Source of the DNA: Crocinitomicaceae bacterium
GTDB lineage: Bacteria; Bacteroidota; Bacteroidia; Flavobacteriales_D; Crocinitomicaceae
Direction: 5' to 3'
Length of the DNA stretch: 7,771 bases
Assembly (NCBI GenBank): GCA_011522905.1
Contig: WTIB01000148.1
Coordinates: 1 to 7,771 of the forward strand
Position numbers and translations under genes: made by a program. Shown here piece by piece: positions 7,674 to 7,771 of this stretch. Positions within the stretch are counted from its first letter, which is position 1, and each line of letters starts with the position of its first letter. The notes beneath the pieces were generated by a model, which saw only the letters and a list, made by a program, of their open reading frames with translations, made no database searches and was not told the DNA's origin.

Positions 7674-7700
7674 TAAAGATAGCTAATGTGAGTGAATCAA
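7674..7700 (-). promoter_or_regulatory. Promoter candidate for leuS
   Basis: TATCTTTA (7681-7674, minus) differs from TAnnTTTG only in the last base and is followed by CA, giving TATCTTTACA, one base from a common Bacteroidota form. A TTG at 7700-7698 lies 16 bases upstream, slightly shorter than the usual spacing. The box ends 14 bases before the first leuS ATG at 7659. The rest of 7660-7771 contains no gene, RNA or terminator that I can recognise. Confidence 0.4.
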
Positions 7701-7705
7701 TTCAC
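7692..7705. repeat. Short inverted repeat GTGAAT-CA-ATTCAC upstream of leuS
   Basis: Two perfect 6-base arms (GTGAAT and ATTCAC) flank a 2-base centre. The repeat covers the TTG of the leuS promoter candidate, a position where a dimeric repressor could act. It has no adjacent T-run and is too short to be a terminator. Six-base arms can arise by chance, so an operator role is only a suggestion. Confidence 0.4.
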
Positions 7706-7771
7706 CCGTAAAAACTCAAAATAAAAGCAAATTTTATGAAAACATATTAATTGGCGCCTAATGGCATAATT

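Noticed and set aside
7728..7736. Second leuS promoter candidate, AAAATTTG on the minus strand
   Set aside because: It misses the T of TAnnTTTG and has no TTG at a suitable distance upstream.
7735..7771. ATG near the right edge as a possible plus-strand gene start
   Set aside because: The frame from the ATG at 7735 stops after four codons; nothing else codes there.

Overview
The window is AT-rich, gene-dense chromosomal DNA from a member of the Bacteroidota. Several independent signs point there: a SprE/PorW-type lipoprotein of the gliding/type IX secretion machinery, a YebC protein with the Bacteroidota-style N-terminus (MGRAFEYRRA), a leucyl-tRNA synthetase with Bacteroidota-style sequence (VMSVPCGDQRD in the editing domain and an extra segment before the WCPKLGT motif), near absence of Shine-Dalgarno sequences, and promoter-like TTG / TAnnTTTG pairs. 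The sequence does not fix genus or species; a marine or freshwater Flavobacteriia- or Cytophagia-like organism is my best inference.

Layout. Positions 1-2514 (minus): a large TPR lipoprotein, SprE/PorW, running off the left edge, so its C-terminus is missing. Positions 2569-3279 (minus): yebC. Positions 3320-3931 (minus): engB (yihA/ysxC), a ribosome-assembly GTPase. Positions 4010-4882 (plus): a MerR-family regulator with a cobalamin-binding domain (CarH/LitR-like), divergent from engB across a 78-bp gap. Positions 4879-7659 (minus): leuS, convergent with the regulator and overlapping it by 4 bp. Positions 7660-7771 hold the leuS promoter region and no recognisable gene.

How the genes relate. 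engB, yebC and sprE lie in line on the minus strand with gaps of 40 and 54 bp and may be partly co-transcribed, although yebC has its own good promoter candidate at the end of engB. engB, yebC and leuS all serve translation or ribosome biogenesis; SprE/PorW acts in protein secretion and gliding; the MerR/B12 protein is a probable light- or cobalamin-responsive regulator whose targets are not in this window (no carotenoid or photolyase gene is seen).

I do not see a new biological system here. It is mostly conserved housekeeping DNA. The points most worth a second look are the orphan B12-dependent regulator with substitutions at cobalamin-site positions, a probable leaderless promoter for engB, the shared TTAA stop signal between the regulator and leuS, and an inverted repeat over the leuS promoter.
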